From Pseudomonas serboccidentalis (GTDB taxonomy: Bacteria; Pseudomonadota; Gammaproteobacteria; Pseudomonadales; Pseudomonadaceae): a stretch of DNA of 64,000 bases. The DNA lies in contig NZ_CP101655.1 of the NCBI RefSeq assembly GCF_028830055.1, positions 5,605,216 through 5,669,215 of the forward strand. Reading direction: 5' to 3'. Shown here piece after piece: positions 19,347-27,221 of the stretch. Every line of letters begins with the position of its first letter. Position 1 is the stretch's first letter. The translations under genes were made by a program, and so were the position numbers. The notes under the pieces were generated by a model. That model had not been told where the DNA came from. It saw nothing but the letters and a program-made list of their open reading frames with translations, and did not search any database.

Positions 19347-19520
19347 GATTTGTTACTCCGTAATTGTAATGGGTTGGCAATAACCGAGTCAGGTTTGTAC
19401 TGGATCATTAGATCGTTATGCTTGTGCCCCGGATACTGTCAACTCTGACAGCTAGACTGCTCAGTGACAGTTCTGCACTATGCGCAGTTGTACTTCTCGT
19501 TCACCTTGTAGCCCGAGTGA

Positions 19521-19543
19521 GTGGCGCGTTTTGTGATTTGAGA
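19521..19543 (+). repeat. 23-bp direct repeat, right copy
   Basis: Identical to 18546-18568. It is non-coding here, a detached copy of the chemoreceptor 3' end, 40 bases before the transaminase start. This is the arrangement expected if the segment between the copies was inserted at the chemoreceptor end. Confidence 0.93.
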
Positions 19544-19582
19544 TAGGGTGAAGGCTGGACACCGCGCAATCAGGAGACGTGC

Positions 19583-20770
19583 ATGCGCTATTCAGCCTTG
19601 ACCCAACGCATCGCCGGGGAGGGCGCAGCGGCCTGGAAGATCCATGACCGAGCGCTGGCGTTGCGCGCCGAGGGGGTCGATATCCTGCTGCTGAGCGTAG
19701 GCGATCCGGATTTCGATACGCCATTACCGATCATCCACGGCGCCATCGACAGCCTGCTGGCCGGCGATACCCATTATTCCGAGGTGCGTGGCCGCCTGGC
19801 GCTGCGCACGTTGATCGCCGCCCGCCATCAGCGACGCAGCGGTCAGGTGGTGGATGCCGAGCACGTGATCGTGCTGCCCGGCGCGCAATGCGCGGTGTAT
19901 TCGGTGGCCCAATGCCTGTTGGACCCTGGCGATGAAGTGATCGTCGCCGAGCCGATGTACGTGACCTATGAAGGCGTGTTCGGCGCGTGCGGCGCGACGG
20001 TGGTGCCGGTGCCTGTGAGGCCGGAGAACGGCTTTCGGGTGGACCCCGCCGATGTCGCCACGCGGATCACCCGCAAGACTCGCGTGCTGTTGCTCAACAG
20101 CCCCAACAATCCGTCCGGCGCGAGCCTCTCCCTGCTGATCTGGCAAGAGCTGGCGGCGCTCTGCGTACGTCACGATTTATGGCTGATCAGCGACGAGGTC
20201 TACAGCGATCTGCTGTACGAGGGTGAGCACATCAGCCCGGCGAGCCTGCCGGGCATGGCCGAACGTACGGCGACCATCAACAGCCTGTCCAAATCCCATG
20301 CCATGACCGGTTGGCGGGTGGGCTGGTCGATCGGCCCGAAAGCGCTGGCCGAACATCTGGTGAACCTGTCGTTGAGCATGCTCTTCGGCCTGCCGGATTT
20401 CGTGCAGAAAGCTGCGGAGGTCGCGCTGCAAAGCGATCTGCCGCAAGTGATGCAGATGCGCGAGGAATACCGTTTGCGCCGCGACCTGGTGTGCGAGCGT
20501 TTGCGCGGTTGCCCGGGGTTGCAGCCGATTCTTCCGGATGGCGGGATGTTCGTGATGGTCGATGTGCGCCAGACCGGGTTTGGCGCGCAGGCGTTTGCCG
20601 AGCGGTTGCTGGAAGATTACGGCGTGTCGGTGCTGGCTGGTGAGGCGTTTGGGCCCAGTGCAGCGGGGCATATCCGCATCGGGCTGGTGCTGGACCGGGT
20701 GAAACTGGCCGATGCCTGTGCGCGGATTGCGTTGTGTGCGGTGCAGCTGTTGCAGGCGCGCAGTGCCTGA
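19583..20770 (+). CDS. aruH: Arginine:pyruvate transaminase (AruH-like) aminotransferase
   Basis: A 395-residue PLP enzyme of fold type I. Features are the N-terminal MRYSALTQRIAGEGAAAW, LLLSVGDPDFDTP, NSPNNPSGAS (PLP-contacting Asn), SDEVYSDLLYEGEH, the PLP lysine in NSLSKSHAMTGWRVGW, and RIGLVLD with the substrate-carboxylate Arg. Its N-terminus and C-terminal GVSVLAGEAFGPSAAGHIR read like P. aeruginosa AruH, which transfers the amino group of L-arginine to pyruvate in the arginine transaminase pathway. The aruI and aruRS partners are not adjacent. GGAG precedes the start. Confidence 0.85.
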   Translation: MRYSALTQRIAGEGAAAWKIHDRALALRAEGVDILLLSVGDPDFDTPLPIIHGAIDSLLAGDTHYSEVRGRLALRTLIAARHQRRSGQVVDAEHVIVLPGAQCAVYSVAQCLLDPGDEVIVAEPMYVTYEGVFGACGATVVPVPVRPENGFRVDPADVATRITRKTRVLLLNSPNNPSGASLSLLIWQELAALCVRHDLWLISDEVYSDLLYEGEHISPASLPGMAERTATINSLSKSHAMTGWRVGWSIGPKALAEHLVNLSLSMLFGLPDFVQKAAEVALQSDLPQVMQMREEYRLRRDLVCERLRGCPGLQPILPDGGMFVMVDVRQTGFGAQAFAERLLEDYGVSVLAGEAFGPSAAGHIRIGLVLDRVKLADACARIALCAVQLLQARSA

Positions 20771-20796
20771 CAGTTTTGTGTTGGCTGAAACGGCCT

Positions 20797-20862
20797 CATC
20801 GCGAGCAGGCTCAATCCTACAGGGGAACGCATTTCAAATGTAGGAGTGAGCCTGCTCGCGAT
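20797..20862. repeat. REP-type inverted pair, family A
   Basis: Family A arms at 20797-20821 and 20839-20862 around a 17-base loop, between the convergent aruH-like and kguD genes. Confidence 0.92.
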
Positions 20863-20887
20863 GGCGATCGGACAGGCACTGAAGATT

Positions 20888-21865
20888 TCAGCCCTGCCAA
20901 GCCGCCGGATTCACCAGATTCGCCGGCTTCTCCCCACTCAAAGCCTGCAACAGATTCTTCACCGCACACCGCGCCATTGCCTCTCGCGTCTCATGCGTCG
21001 CCGACCCCATATGCGGCGTCGCCACCACATTGTTCAGCTGCAACAACGGCGAATCGTGATTCAACGGCTCACGCTCGAACACATCCAGCCCTGCCGCACG
21101 AATCCGCTGATGGCGCAGTGCGTCGATCAGCGCCGTTTCATCCACGACTTTGCCCCGCGAGATATTGATGAAGATGCTGTGCGGGCGCATCAACGCGAAC
21201 TGCTCGGCGCCGATCAGGCCTTCAGTCTGTGCGGTCAGCGGCAAAGTCAGGCAGATGAAATCGGCCTCTTGCAGCAGCGCTTCAAGACTGCGGTACTGCG
21301 CATCGAAACGCGCCTCGACCGCCGGTTTGCGTGACTGACTGTGATAAAGCACCGGCATGCCAAAACCGAAATGCCCGCGCTGGGCCAAGGCCTCGCCGAT
21401 GCGGCCCATGCCGATGATGCCCAGGGTCTTGCCATGCACATCGGTGCCGAAATGCGCCGGGCCGATGTTGCGGTGCCACTGGCCGCTGCGCACCATGTTC
21501 GCCAGTTCCACCACGCGCCGGGCGGTGGCGAGGATCAGCGCGAAACCGGTGTCGGCGGTGGTTTCGGTGAGCACGTCCGGGGTATTGCTGAGCAGGATCT
21601 TGCGTCGCGTCAGGTAGTCGATGTCGTAGTTGTCGACGCCCACCGAGACGCTGGCAATCGCCTCCAGTTGCGGCGCGACGTCGAGCAACGCGGCGTCGAG
21701 CTTCAGGCTGGCGCCGAGCAAACCGTGGGCGCCGGGCAGGGCGTCGCGCAGTTTCATCAGGCCATCGGCGTCGAGGCTGTCGATCAGCGTCACGTCACAG
21801 TGTTGTTGCAGGCGCGTCATCAGCGCCGGCGAGAGTTTCTTGTACAGCACGACTTGCTTTTTCAT
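20888..21865 (-). CDS. kguD: 2-ketogluconate 6-phosphate reductase
   Basis: A 325-residue D-isomer 2-hydroxyacid dehydrogenase. It has the NAD(P) motif GIIGMGRIGEALA and the catalytic Arg, Glu and His in NISRGKVVDE, DVFEREP and PHMGSATHETRE. In this locus it should reduce 2-keto-6-phosphogluconate to 6-phosphogluconate for entry to the Entner-Doudoroff route. It is the last gene of kguE-K-T-D, 14 bases after kguT. The frame could also open at a TTG two codons upstream; ATG at 21865 (MKKQVVLYKKL) is preferred. Similar proteins act on glyoxylate or hydroxypyruvate, but the operon argues for KguD. Confidence 0.93.
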   Translation of the reverse strand: MKKQVVLYKKLSPALMTRLQQHCDVTLIDSLDADGLMKLRDALPGAHGLLGASLKLDAALLDVAPQLEAIASVSVGVDNYDIDYLTRRKILLSNTPDVLTETTADTGFALILATARRVVELANMVRSGQWHRNIGPAHFGTDVHGKTLGIIGMGRIGEALAQRGHFGFGMPVLYHSQSRKPAVEARFDAQYRSLEALLQEADFICLTLPLTAQTEGLIGAEQFALMRPHSIFINISRGKVVDETALIDALRHQRIRAAGLDVFEREPLNHDSPLLQLNNVVATPHMGSATHETREAMARCAVKNLLQALSGEKPANLVNPAAWQG

Positions 21866-21879
21866 GGGCAAAAATCTCT

Positions 21880-23178
21880 TCAGGAGTGAGCCGGCACGGG
21901 ACGCGTGACTACGGCTTTGGCCACGACGCGATCACTGGCACCGGGCTTGAGAAAAATCGTCAGTACCACCGACAGCAGCAACGCCCCGCTCATCAGCAGG
22001 TACGAAGCGCCGGGCGAACCGGTGGAACTGTTCAGATAGCCGACCAGGTACGAACCGCCGAACGAACCGAGCGCGCCCATGCTGTTGATCAGCGCCATGG
22101 CGCCACCGGCGACGTTGGCCGGCAGGATCTCCGGAACGATGGCGAAGAACGGCCCGTAAGGCGCGTACATGCAGGCGCCGGCGATCACCAGCAGCGTGTA
22201 CGACCACCAGAAATGCTCGGCGCCCAAGGCGTAGGAACCATAGAACGCAATGGAGGCGATCAGCAGCGGCGGCCAGACGAAGCGTTTGCGCTTTTGCAAT
22301 TTGTCCGAGCCCCACGACACCGCGAGCATGCCGATCACCGCCGCCAGGTACGGCAGCGCCGACAGCCAACCGGCTTCGATCATGTCCATTTGCGCGCCGG
22401 CCTTGAGGATCGACGGCAGCCACAACACAAAGCCGTAGACGCCGATGCTCCAGCAGAAAAACTGCAGGGCCAGGATGATCACCTTCGGCGAACGGAACGC
22501 CTCGGCGTAGTTCTTCACCGCTTTGATGCCGACCTGTTCGGCGGCGAGAGCGCTTTCCAGGTCGTGCTTTTCCTGATCGCTCAGCCACGTGGCCTGGGCC
22601 GGACGATCATCGGCCAGTTTCCACCAGATAAACGCCCAGAGCACCGCCGGCAAGCCTTCGATGATGAACATCCAACGCCAGCTGAAATGCTGCACCAGAT
22701 ACCCCGAGACCACCGACATCCACAGCATCGTTACCGGGTTGCCGAGGATCAGGAAGGTGTTGGCCCGCGAGCGTTCGGCGCGAGTGAACCAGTGACACAG
22801 GTAAACCAGCATCGCCGGCATCACCGCCGCTTCGACTACGCCGAGCATGAAGCGAATGACGATCAGCCAATAAGCGTTGGAAACCACGCCGGTCAGCGTC
22901 GCGAGCCCGCCCCAGAGAATCAGGCTGACGAAAATCAGCTTTTTCACGCTGTGTTTCTGCGCGTAGATCGCGCCCGGTATCTGGAAGAAAAAGTAGCCGA
23001 GGAAGAACAGCGCCCCGAGCAACGAAGACAGGCCCGGGGTGATCATCAGGTCGGCGGCCATGCCGGACGCGGCGGCGAAGCCGTAGTTGGCGCGATCCAG
23101 ATACGCCAGGCTGTAGGTGATGAACACGATAGGCATGATGTACCACCAGCGGCGGGCGGCGAGGGTTGCAGTTTTCAT
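21880..23178 (-). CDS. kguT: 2-ketogluconate MFS transporter
   Basis: A 432-residue twelve-helix permease of the ACS family (MPIVFITYSLAYLDRANYGF, then GALFFLGYFFFQIPGAIYA and FVLWLPSILKAG). It imports 2-ketogluconate formed in the periplasm from glucose via gluconate. GGAG precedes the start. It lies 14 bases before kguD and 104 bases after kguK; that larger gap holds a repeat pair. Confidence 0.93.
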   Translation of the reverse strand: MKTATLAARRWWYIMPIVFITYSLAYLDRANYGFAAASGMAADLMITPGLSSLLGALFFLGYFFFQIPGAIYAQKHSVKKLIFVSLILWGGLATLTGVVSNAYWLIVIRFMLGVVEAAVMPAMLVYLCHWFTRAERSRANTFLILGNPVTMLWMSVVSGYLVQHFSWRWMFIIEGLPAVLWAFIWWKLADDRPAQATWLSDQEKHDLESALAAEQVGIKAVKNYAEAFRSPKVIILALQFFCWSIGVYGFVLWLPSILKAGAQMDMIEAGWLSALPYLAAVIGMLAVSWGSDKLQKRKRFVWPPLLIASIAFYGSYALGAEHFWWSYTLLVIAGACMYAPYGPFFAIVPEILPANVAGGAMALINSMGALGSFGGSYLVGYLNSSTGSPGASYLLMSGALLLSVVLTIFLKPGASDRVVAKAVVTRPVPAHS

Positions 23179-23245
23179 GGTCTTGCTCCTGAGCTTGTTG
23201 TTTTTGTCGCAGCAGGTTCAATTAATGGGTTGTCTGGGCGGGCCT

Positions 23246-23311
23246 CATCGCGAGCAGGCTCACTCCTACAAGGGAACGCATTTCAAATGCAGGAGTGAGC
23301 CTGCTCGCGAT
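23246..23311. repeat. REP-type inverted pair, family A, inside the kgu operon
   Basis: Family A arms at 23246-23270 and about 23288-23311. The right arm lies within the 3' end of kguK, giving that protein its last residues; the pair separates kguK from kguT. Confidence 0.92.
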
Positions 23312-24254
23312 CAGCGGCCTCGAATTCAGCGATCAGCTCGGACCGGCTCGGCAAACCCTCCATATCCCCGCGACTCTGCACCGCCCGACTGCCAATCCAG
23401 TTCGCGCGTTGCACCGCCTCGGCAAAGCTCTGATGTTCCAGCAGGGCGCTGATCATGCCGACGGCAAACCCGTCACCCGCGCCGACGGTATCGACCACGG
23501 TCGCCACCGGCACCCCGGCGACAAAACCCTGATCCAGATGCGTGCGGTAATAGGCACCCTGCGGCCCCAGCTTGATCGCCACGGCCTCGGCGCCCTGATC
23601 GAGATAAAACGCGGCGATGTCCGCCGGGTCTTCAAACCCGGTGAGCAAGCGGCCCTCGCTCAAGCCCGGTAACACCCAATGGGCGAGGGCGGCGAGGCGG
23701 TTGATCTCGCGGATCATCTCTTGCTCGCTGGCCCACAGGCTCGGGCGCAGGTTCGGGTCGAACGACACGCTGCGCCCGGCATGGCGCATGCGTGTTATCA
23801 GCTCGAAAGACAGTTCCCGCGCGGTGGCTGAAAGCGCCGGTGGAATCCCGGTGGCGTGCAGGTGACGGGCGCTCAGCAGGCTGGCATTGATCGACTGTGG
23901 CGACAGATGACTGGCCGCCGAACCACGGCGGTAATACTCGACCTGCGGGTCGCTGCCATCGTCGTTGCGGGACTTGAACTGGAAACCGGTCGGGTGCTGG
24001 TGATCGACCGCGACATGGCTGCAATCCAGACCTTCCTTGATCAATGTCTCGACCACAAAACGCCCAAGGGAATCGTTGCCGATCCGGCTCAGCCACGCCA
24101 CGTTGAAGCCCAGGCGCGACAGGCCGATCGCCACGTTACTGTCAGCGCCGGCGATGCGTCGGTGGAAGTGTTCGACTTCGGCCAGATCACCGGTCTGCTC
24201 GGCGACCAGCATCGCCATGGTTTCGCCAAACGACAGAATATCGATATCAGACAT
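23283..24254 (-). CDS. kguK: 2-ketogluconate kinase
   Basis: A 323-residue PfkB/ribokinase-family kinase that phosphorylates 2-ketogluconate at position 6. The N-terminal GETMAMLVAEQTGDLAEVEH and GGADSN-like IAGADSNVAIGLSRLG are present, as is the C-terminal anion-hole and catalytic base DTVGAGDGFAVG. The start at 24254 (MSDIDILSFGE) has GGAG seven bases upstream and overlaps the kguE stop by eight bases, indicating translational coupling. The final residues (REQAHSCI) are read from a family A repeat and so are unlikely to be conserved. Confidence 0.94.
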   Translation of the reverse strand: MSDIDILSFGETMAMLVAEQTGDLAEVEHFHRRIAGADSNVAIGLSRLGFNVAWLSRIGNDSLGRFVVETLIKEGLDCSHVAVDHQHPTGFQFKSRNDDGSDPQVEYYRRGSAASHLSPQSINASLLSARHLHATGIPPALSATARELSFELITRMRHAGRSVSFDPNLRPSLWASEQEMIREINRLAALAHWVLPGLSEGRLLTGFEDPADIAAFYLDQGAEAVAIKLGPQGAYYRTHLDQGFVAGVPVATVVDTVGAGDGFAVGMISALLEHQSFAEAVQRANWIGSRAVQSRGDMEGLPSRSELIAEFEAADREQAHSCI

Positions 24255-25029
24255 GGGCAGGCTCCAGGCGCGATTGGCCAAGGCGGGCGAGGGCGGCGAC
24301 GTGCTCGGTGGTCAGCGCCACCAGGTCATCGCCCTGCAACGGGTATTCGGCGGCACGCATAACGCCTTGGGCCATGTGCCGCAGCAGTTGTTCCCACACA
24401 TGCAGATCACTGACGGTCGGTGGCACGGCGACCAGTTTGCCGTCGGCGCGGCGGGCTACGGCTTTGCAATGCACGTAGCCGACATGCCGCCCGAGCAGGC
24501 GTGCGGCGTTGGTGGCGGACTGATCCTGCCACTGCCAGTTGCCGATATCGAAGGTCATTTTGATCGGCAGGTTGTGCTGCTCGACGGCAGCAAAAAAGCG
24601 CTGGAATGGCTCGATGCGGCCGCCATGCAAGGTCTGGTCATTCTCCACCAGCAACTGCACCGGGCTGTTGCCCAGCAGTTGTTTCAGCACCTGCAGATCA
24701 CAGTTGTCGGTGAAGTAACCGAGCGAGACTTTCAGCCATTTCGAGCCAAACGCCTCTGCATGTTGCAGGGCGCTGATCAACTCGGGATTGGGCCGCGACT
24801 GACCGGCAAGCCACAGTTCGGTCGGTGAGGAATAGATGCTTTGCAGACCCTGCGCCTGGGTGGCGGCCTGCAGTTGCTCAGGCACTTCACGGGTCAGCAG
24901 CTCTTCACGCCATTCGATGCGATCGGCGCCGGCAGCGGCCAGCACCTCGATGAAGAAGTCCTGCCCGCGCTGGCGTACAAGGTCGGCGCCGTAGCTGGAC
25001 AGGCTGATGGAAACGGCAGGTTTATTCAT
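24247..25029 (-). CDS. kguE: KguE, TIM-barrel sugar epimerase/isomerase-like
   Basis: A 260-residue AP-endonuclease-2/xylose-isomerase-like TIM-barrel protein (RIEWREELL, LLVENDQTLHGGR, KMTFDIGNWQWQ, GYVHCKAV). Acidic and histidine residues at the barrel end, Glu in VEND, Asp in FDIGN and His in VHCK, fit a divalent-metal site. It is the first gene of the kgu operon under PtxS; its precise chemical step is not firmly established in the literature I recall. AGAGG lies before the ATG, and an AATAACAA motif runs into the start codon. Confidence 0.9.
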   Translation of the reverse strand: MNKPAVSISLSSYGADLVRQRGQDFFIEVLAAAGADRIEWREELLTREVPEQLQAATQAQGLQSIYSSPTELWLAGQSRPNPELISALQHAEAFGSKWLKVSLGYFTDNCDLQVLKQLLGNSPVQLLVENDQTLHGGRIEPFQRFFAAVEQHNLPIKMTFDIGNWQWQDQSATNAARLLGRHVGYVHCKAVARRADGKLVAVPPTVSDLHVWEQLLRHMAQGVMRAAEYPLQGDDLVALTTEHVAALARLGQSRLEPAHV

Positions 25030-25036
25030 TGTTATT
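25029..25036 (-). promoter_or_regulatory. Candidate Hfq/Crc target at the kguE start
   Basis: The mRNA reads AATAACAA, an exact match to the known AANAANAA catabolite-repression motif, ending at the first base of the kguE start codon. Occupancy would block ribosome access to the operon. Inference from motif and position only. Confidence 0.5.
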
Positions 25037-25042
25037 TACCTC

Positions 25043-25056
25043 TGAAACCGGTTTCA
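25043..25056. promoter_or_regulatory. PtxS operator upstream of kguE
   Basis: TGAAACCGGTTTCA, a perfect 14-base palindrome identical to the described PtxS operator, 14 bases before the kguE start. A second identical copy lies upstream of ptxS. Confidence 0.9.
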
Positions 25057-25104
25057 TTTTTGTTCAAAAAAAATCTGGTGGATCTTTGTCGGGCTTTCGG
25101 GCGC

Positions 25105-25170
25105 CATCGCGAGCAGGCTCACTCCTACATTTTGAATGCGCTCCCCTGTAGGAGTGAGCCTGCTCGCGAT
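25105..25170. repeat. REP-type inverted pair, family A
   Basis: Family A arms at 25105-25129 and 25147-25170; palindromy extends outward to GCGCCATC/GATGGCGC. It lies between the ptxS stop and the kguE promoter region. Confidence 0.92.
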
Positions 25171-25183
25171 GGCGCCACAACAA

Positions 25184-26209
25184 TCACCGCAAAGGTCCTT
25201 GGGTAGAACCCCGCTCAACCAGCACCGGCGCAAAATCCAGCCTGCGCACGGCCTCGACATTCCCACGCAAGCGCTTGAGCAGACACTCAAACGCCCGCGC
25301 CCCGATCTCGGCCGTCGGCTGGGCGAGGGCGGTAATGCCGTTGCCCACCAGCGGATACCAGTCCAGGTCATCCAGGGCAATCAGCCCCACGTCCTCGAAC
25401 AACCGGCAACCGATTTCGCGCAGGGCGAGGGTGCAGGCCAGCGCGGCCACGCCGTTGGCGCAGAACAGTGCTTTGGGTCCGTTAGCCGGCGTGTTTAAAA
25501 AGTCTTGAAGATGCGTCGCAAGGGACGGGCCGGTTTCCAATACCGCCCCGGTCAATCCGGAACGCTGGGCAATCTGCAACTGAAAACTGCTGACCCGTTC
25601 GATGCGCGAACTGGTGCCGTCAAAGGGTTCGGTCACCAGCAACATGTCGCGGTAGCCACGCTGTTCAAGGTGCGTGAGCGCCATCTCAACAGCTTGCGGG
25701 TTGTTCAGCCCGACCATGTCGCTGTCGAGGCCATCGACCTTGCGATCCACCAGCACCAACGGCATTTCGCGGTGCAGTTCGTGCAACTCCTCACGGTGAT
25801 GCCCGAGGGTGTTCACGATCAGCCCTTCGATGTTGTACGAGCGCAACAGCGCCAGATGCTGGCGCTCCTGCTCGTCGTCGCGGTCGGTGTTGCACACCAC
25901 CAGGCTGTAACCGTGCGCACGGCAGGCGGTTTCCACCCCGTGCATCACGGCAATCGAATAAGGGTTGCGGATATCGGCCACCAGCATGCCGATCAGGCGT
26001 GTGCGCCCGCGTTTCAGACCACGGGCCATTTGATTCGGACGGTAGCCGAGTTCGCTGATGGCCTGTTCGATGCGCAAGGCAATGGCATCGGAGAGCAGGG
26101 CGCGGTCATCGCCGATGAAGCGCGAGACGCTGGCCTTGGACACGCCAGCGCGTTCGGCGACATCGAGCATGGTCACGCGGCTGCGCTGGGCGGCGGAGAA
26201 GTCGTTCAC
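25184..26209 (-). CDS. ptxS: PtxS, LacI-family repressor of 2-ketogluconate genes
   Basis: A 341-residue regulator. The N-terminal LacI helix-turn-helix with hinge helix is clear (VTMLDVAERAGVSKASVSRF, …ISELGYRPNQMARGLKRG), followed by the periplasmic-binding effector domain (LIGMLVADIRNPYSIAVMHG). The start is GTG at 26209 with AAGG about ten bases upstream. PtxS represses kgu genes and itself and is released by 2-ketogluconate; the perfect palindromes at 25043 and 26262 are its expected sites. It is co-directional with and just upstream of kguE. Confidence 0.96.
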   Translation of the reverse strand: MNDFSAAQRSRVTMLDVAERAGVSKASVSRFIGDDRALLSDAIALRIEQAISELGYRPNQMARGLKRGRTRLIGMLVADIRNPYSIAVMHGVETACRAHGYSLVVCNTDRDDEQERQHLALLRSYNIEGLIVNTLGHHREELHELHREMPLVLVDRKVDGLDSDMVGLNNPQAVEMALTHLEQRGYRDMLLVTEPFDGTSSRIERVSSFQLQIAQRSGLTGAVLETGPSLATHLQDFLNTPANGPKALFCANGVAALACTLALREIGCRLFEDVGLIALDDLDWYPLVGNGITALAQPTAEIGARAFECLLKRLRGNVEAVRRLDFAPVLVERGSTQGPLR

Positions 26210-26261
26210 GGTCTGAAAACCTTATTATTGGATGTGTTTGGTCCAACGGCTGGCATGGCGC

Positions 26262-26275
26262 TGAAACCGGTTTCA
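26262..26275. promoter_or_regulatory. PtxS operator upstream of ptxS
   Basis: A second perfect TGAAACCGGTTTCA, about 52 bases before the ptxS GTG start, consistent with autorepression. The rest of the gap to 26410 shows nothing else I can name. Confidence 0.9.
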
Positions 26276-26410
26276 GGAAACACCAGAACCCGCTTGGTCG
26301 TCAAGTGAATGTAAGGGTATCTGTGACTGTCGGCGATGACCGGCACTGGACCGCGAACGGCTCAAGCGCTCAATGGATCAGCCAATAACGTCTGGAAAGG
26401 GGATATGGCC

Positions 26411-27052
26411 TTAACCAAATAGTCCGGCGGCGATATTGATCGAAAACCCTAGAATCGCGGTATTGAAGACGAAGCCGATCAGCGATTGCGCCAACACGAT
26501 CTTGCGAATATCGCGGGTAGCGACGCCGACGTCAGCGGTCTGCACCGCCACGCCGATGGTGAACGAGAAGTACAGAAAGTCCCAGTAGTTGGGCGTGGTC
26601 AGGCCTTCGGCGAAACGCAATGCCGGTTCCTTGCCATCCCAGGTGTAAAACAGGCGCGCGTAGTGCACGCAGAAGATCACGCCGATCAGCAGCCATGAAC
26701 CCACGACCGTGAGCGCGGTAAACGCGTAGTGCAGAAGTTTGTGATGGGTATCCAGATCCTTGGTGCCGGCCAGCTCCAGAGTGATGGCGGCCAGGCTCGC
26801 CAACGCCGCAATACACACCACAAACAACACCAGTCCGGCGTTTTCGTCTTCGATGACGGCGATGCGTTTGACGTCCGGCGCCTTGGCGCGCGCGGCGAGC
26901 CATAACATCAGGATCAGGTAGGTCCAGACGCCGGCGTTCCAGCCGATGAGAATGTTGCCGACGATGGATTCGGCAGGGACCAGAAGACCGGTGGCAAGGC
27001 CGACCAGAGCGGCGGCGGACAGGCGAGGGTGGGTACGGGTGAGGAAGCGCAT
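26411..27052 (-). CDS. DUF1345 inner-membrane protein
   Basis: A 213-residue membrane protein with about five or six helices, including [34 protein letters not shown] and [20 protein letters not shown]. The layout ([13 protein letters not shown]… and [17 protein letters not shown]) is that of DUF1345 proteins; the TADVGV part resembles the filter region of ion-channel-like families. Function unknown. It stands alone between ptxS and an RND pump operon. Confidence 0.85.
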   Translation of the reverse strand: MRFLTRTHPRLSAAALVGLATGLLVPAESIVGNILIGWNAGVWTYLILMLWLAARAKAPDVKRIAVIEDENAGLVLFVVCIAALASLAAITLELAGTKDLDTHHKLLHYAFTALTVVGSWLLIGVIFCVHYARLFYTWDGKEPALRFAEGLTTPNYWDFLYFSFTIGVAVQTADVGVATRDIRKIVLAQSLIGFVFNTAILGFSINIAAGLFG

Positions 27053-27128
27053 GGGGACTCGATGGGCGAGGACGTAGAAACACCTTAGCCCAGCGATGTG
27101 CTGCCTGACTACCAGCCAGTAAACCTTG

Positions 27129-27217
27129 TAGAAGTGAGCCTGCTCGCGATAGCGCTGGCATATTCAACACTGATGTTGACTGAATGGACGCTATCGCGAG
27201 CAGGCTCACTCCTACAG
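27129..27217. repeat. REP-type inverted pair, family A
   Basis: Arms at 27129-27155 and 27190-27217, palindromic out to the TAGCG/CGCTA bases, ending five bases from the RND pump stop. Confidence 0.92.
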
Positions 27218-27221
27218 AGGG

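Noticed and set aside
18569..19520. Insert as an insertion sequence or integron cassette
   Set aside because: No transposase or integrase frame, no terminal inverted repeats and no attC-like structure; only the direct repeats and one gene.
20888..21865. kguD gene as a stand-alone glyoxylate/hydroxypyruvate reductase
   Set aside because: Sequence alone allows it, but position 14 bases after kguT in a PtxS-controlled operon favours 2-ketogluconate 6-phosphate reductase.
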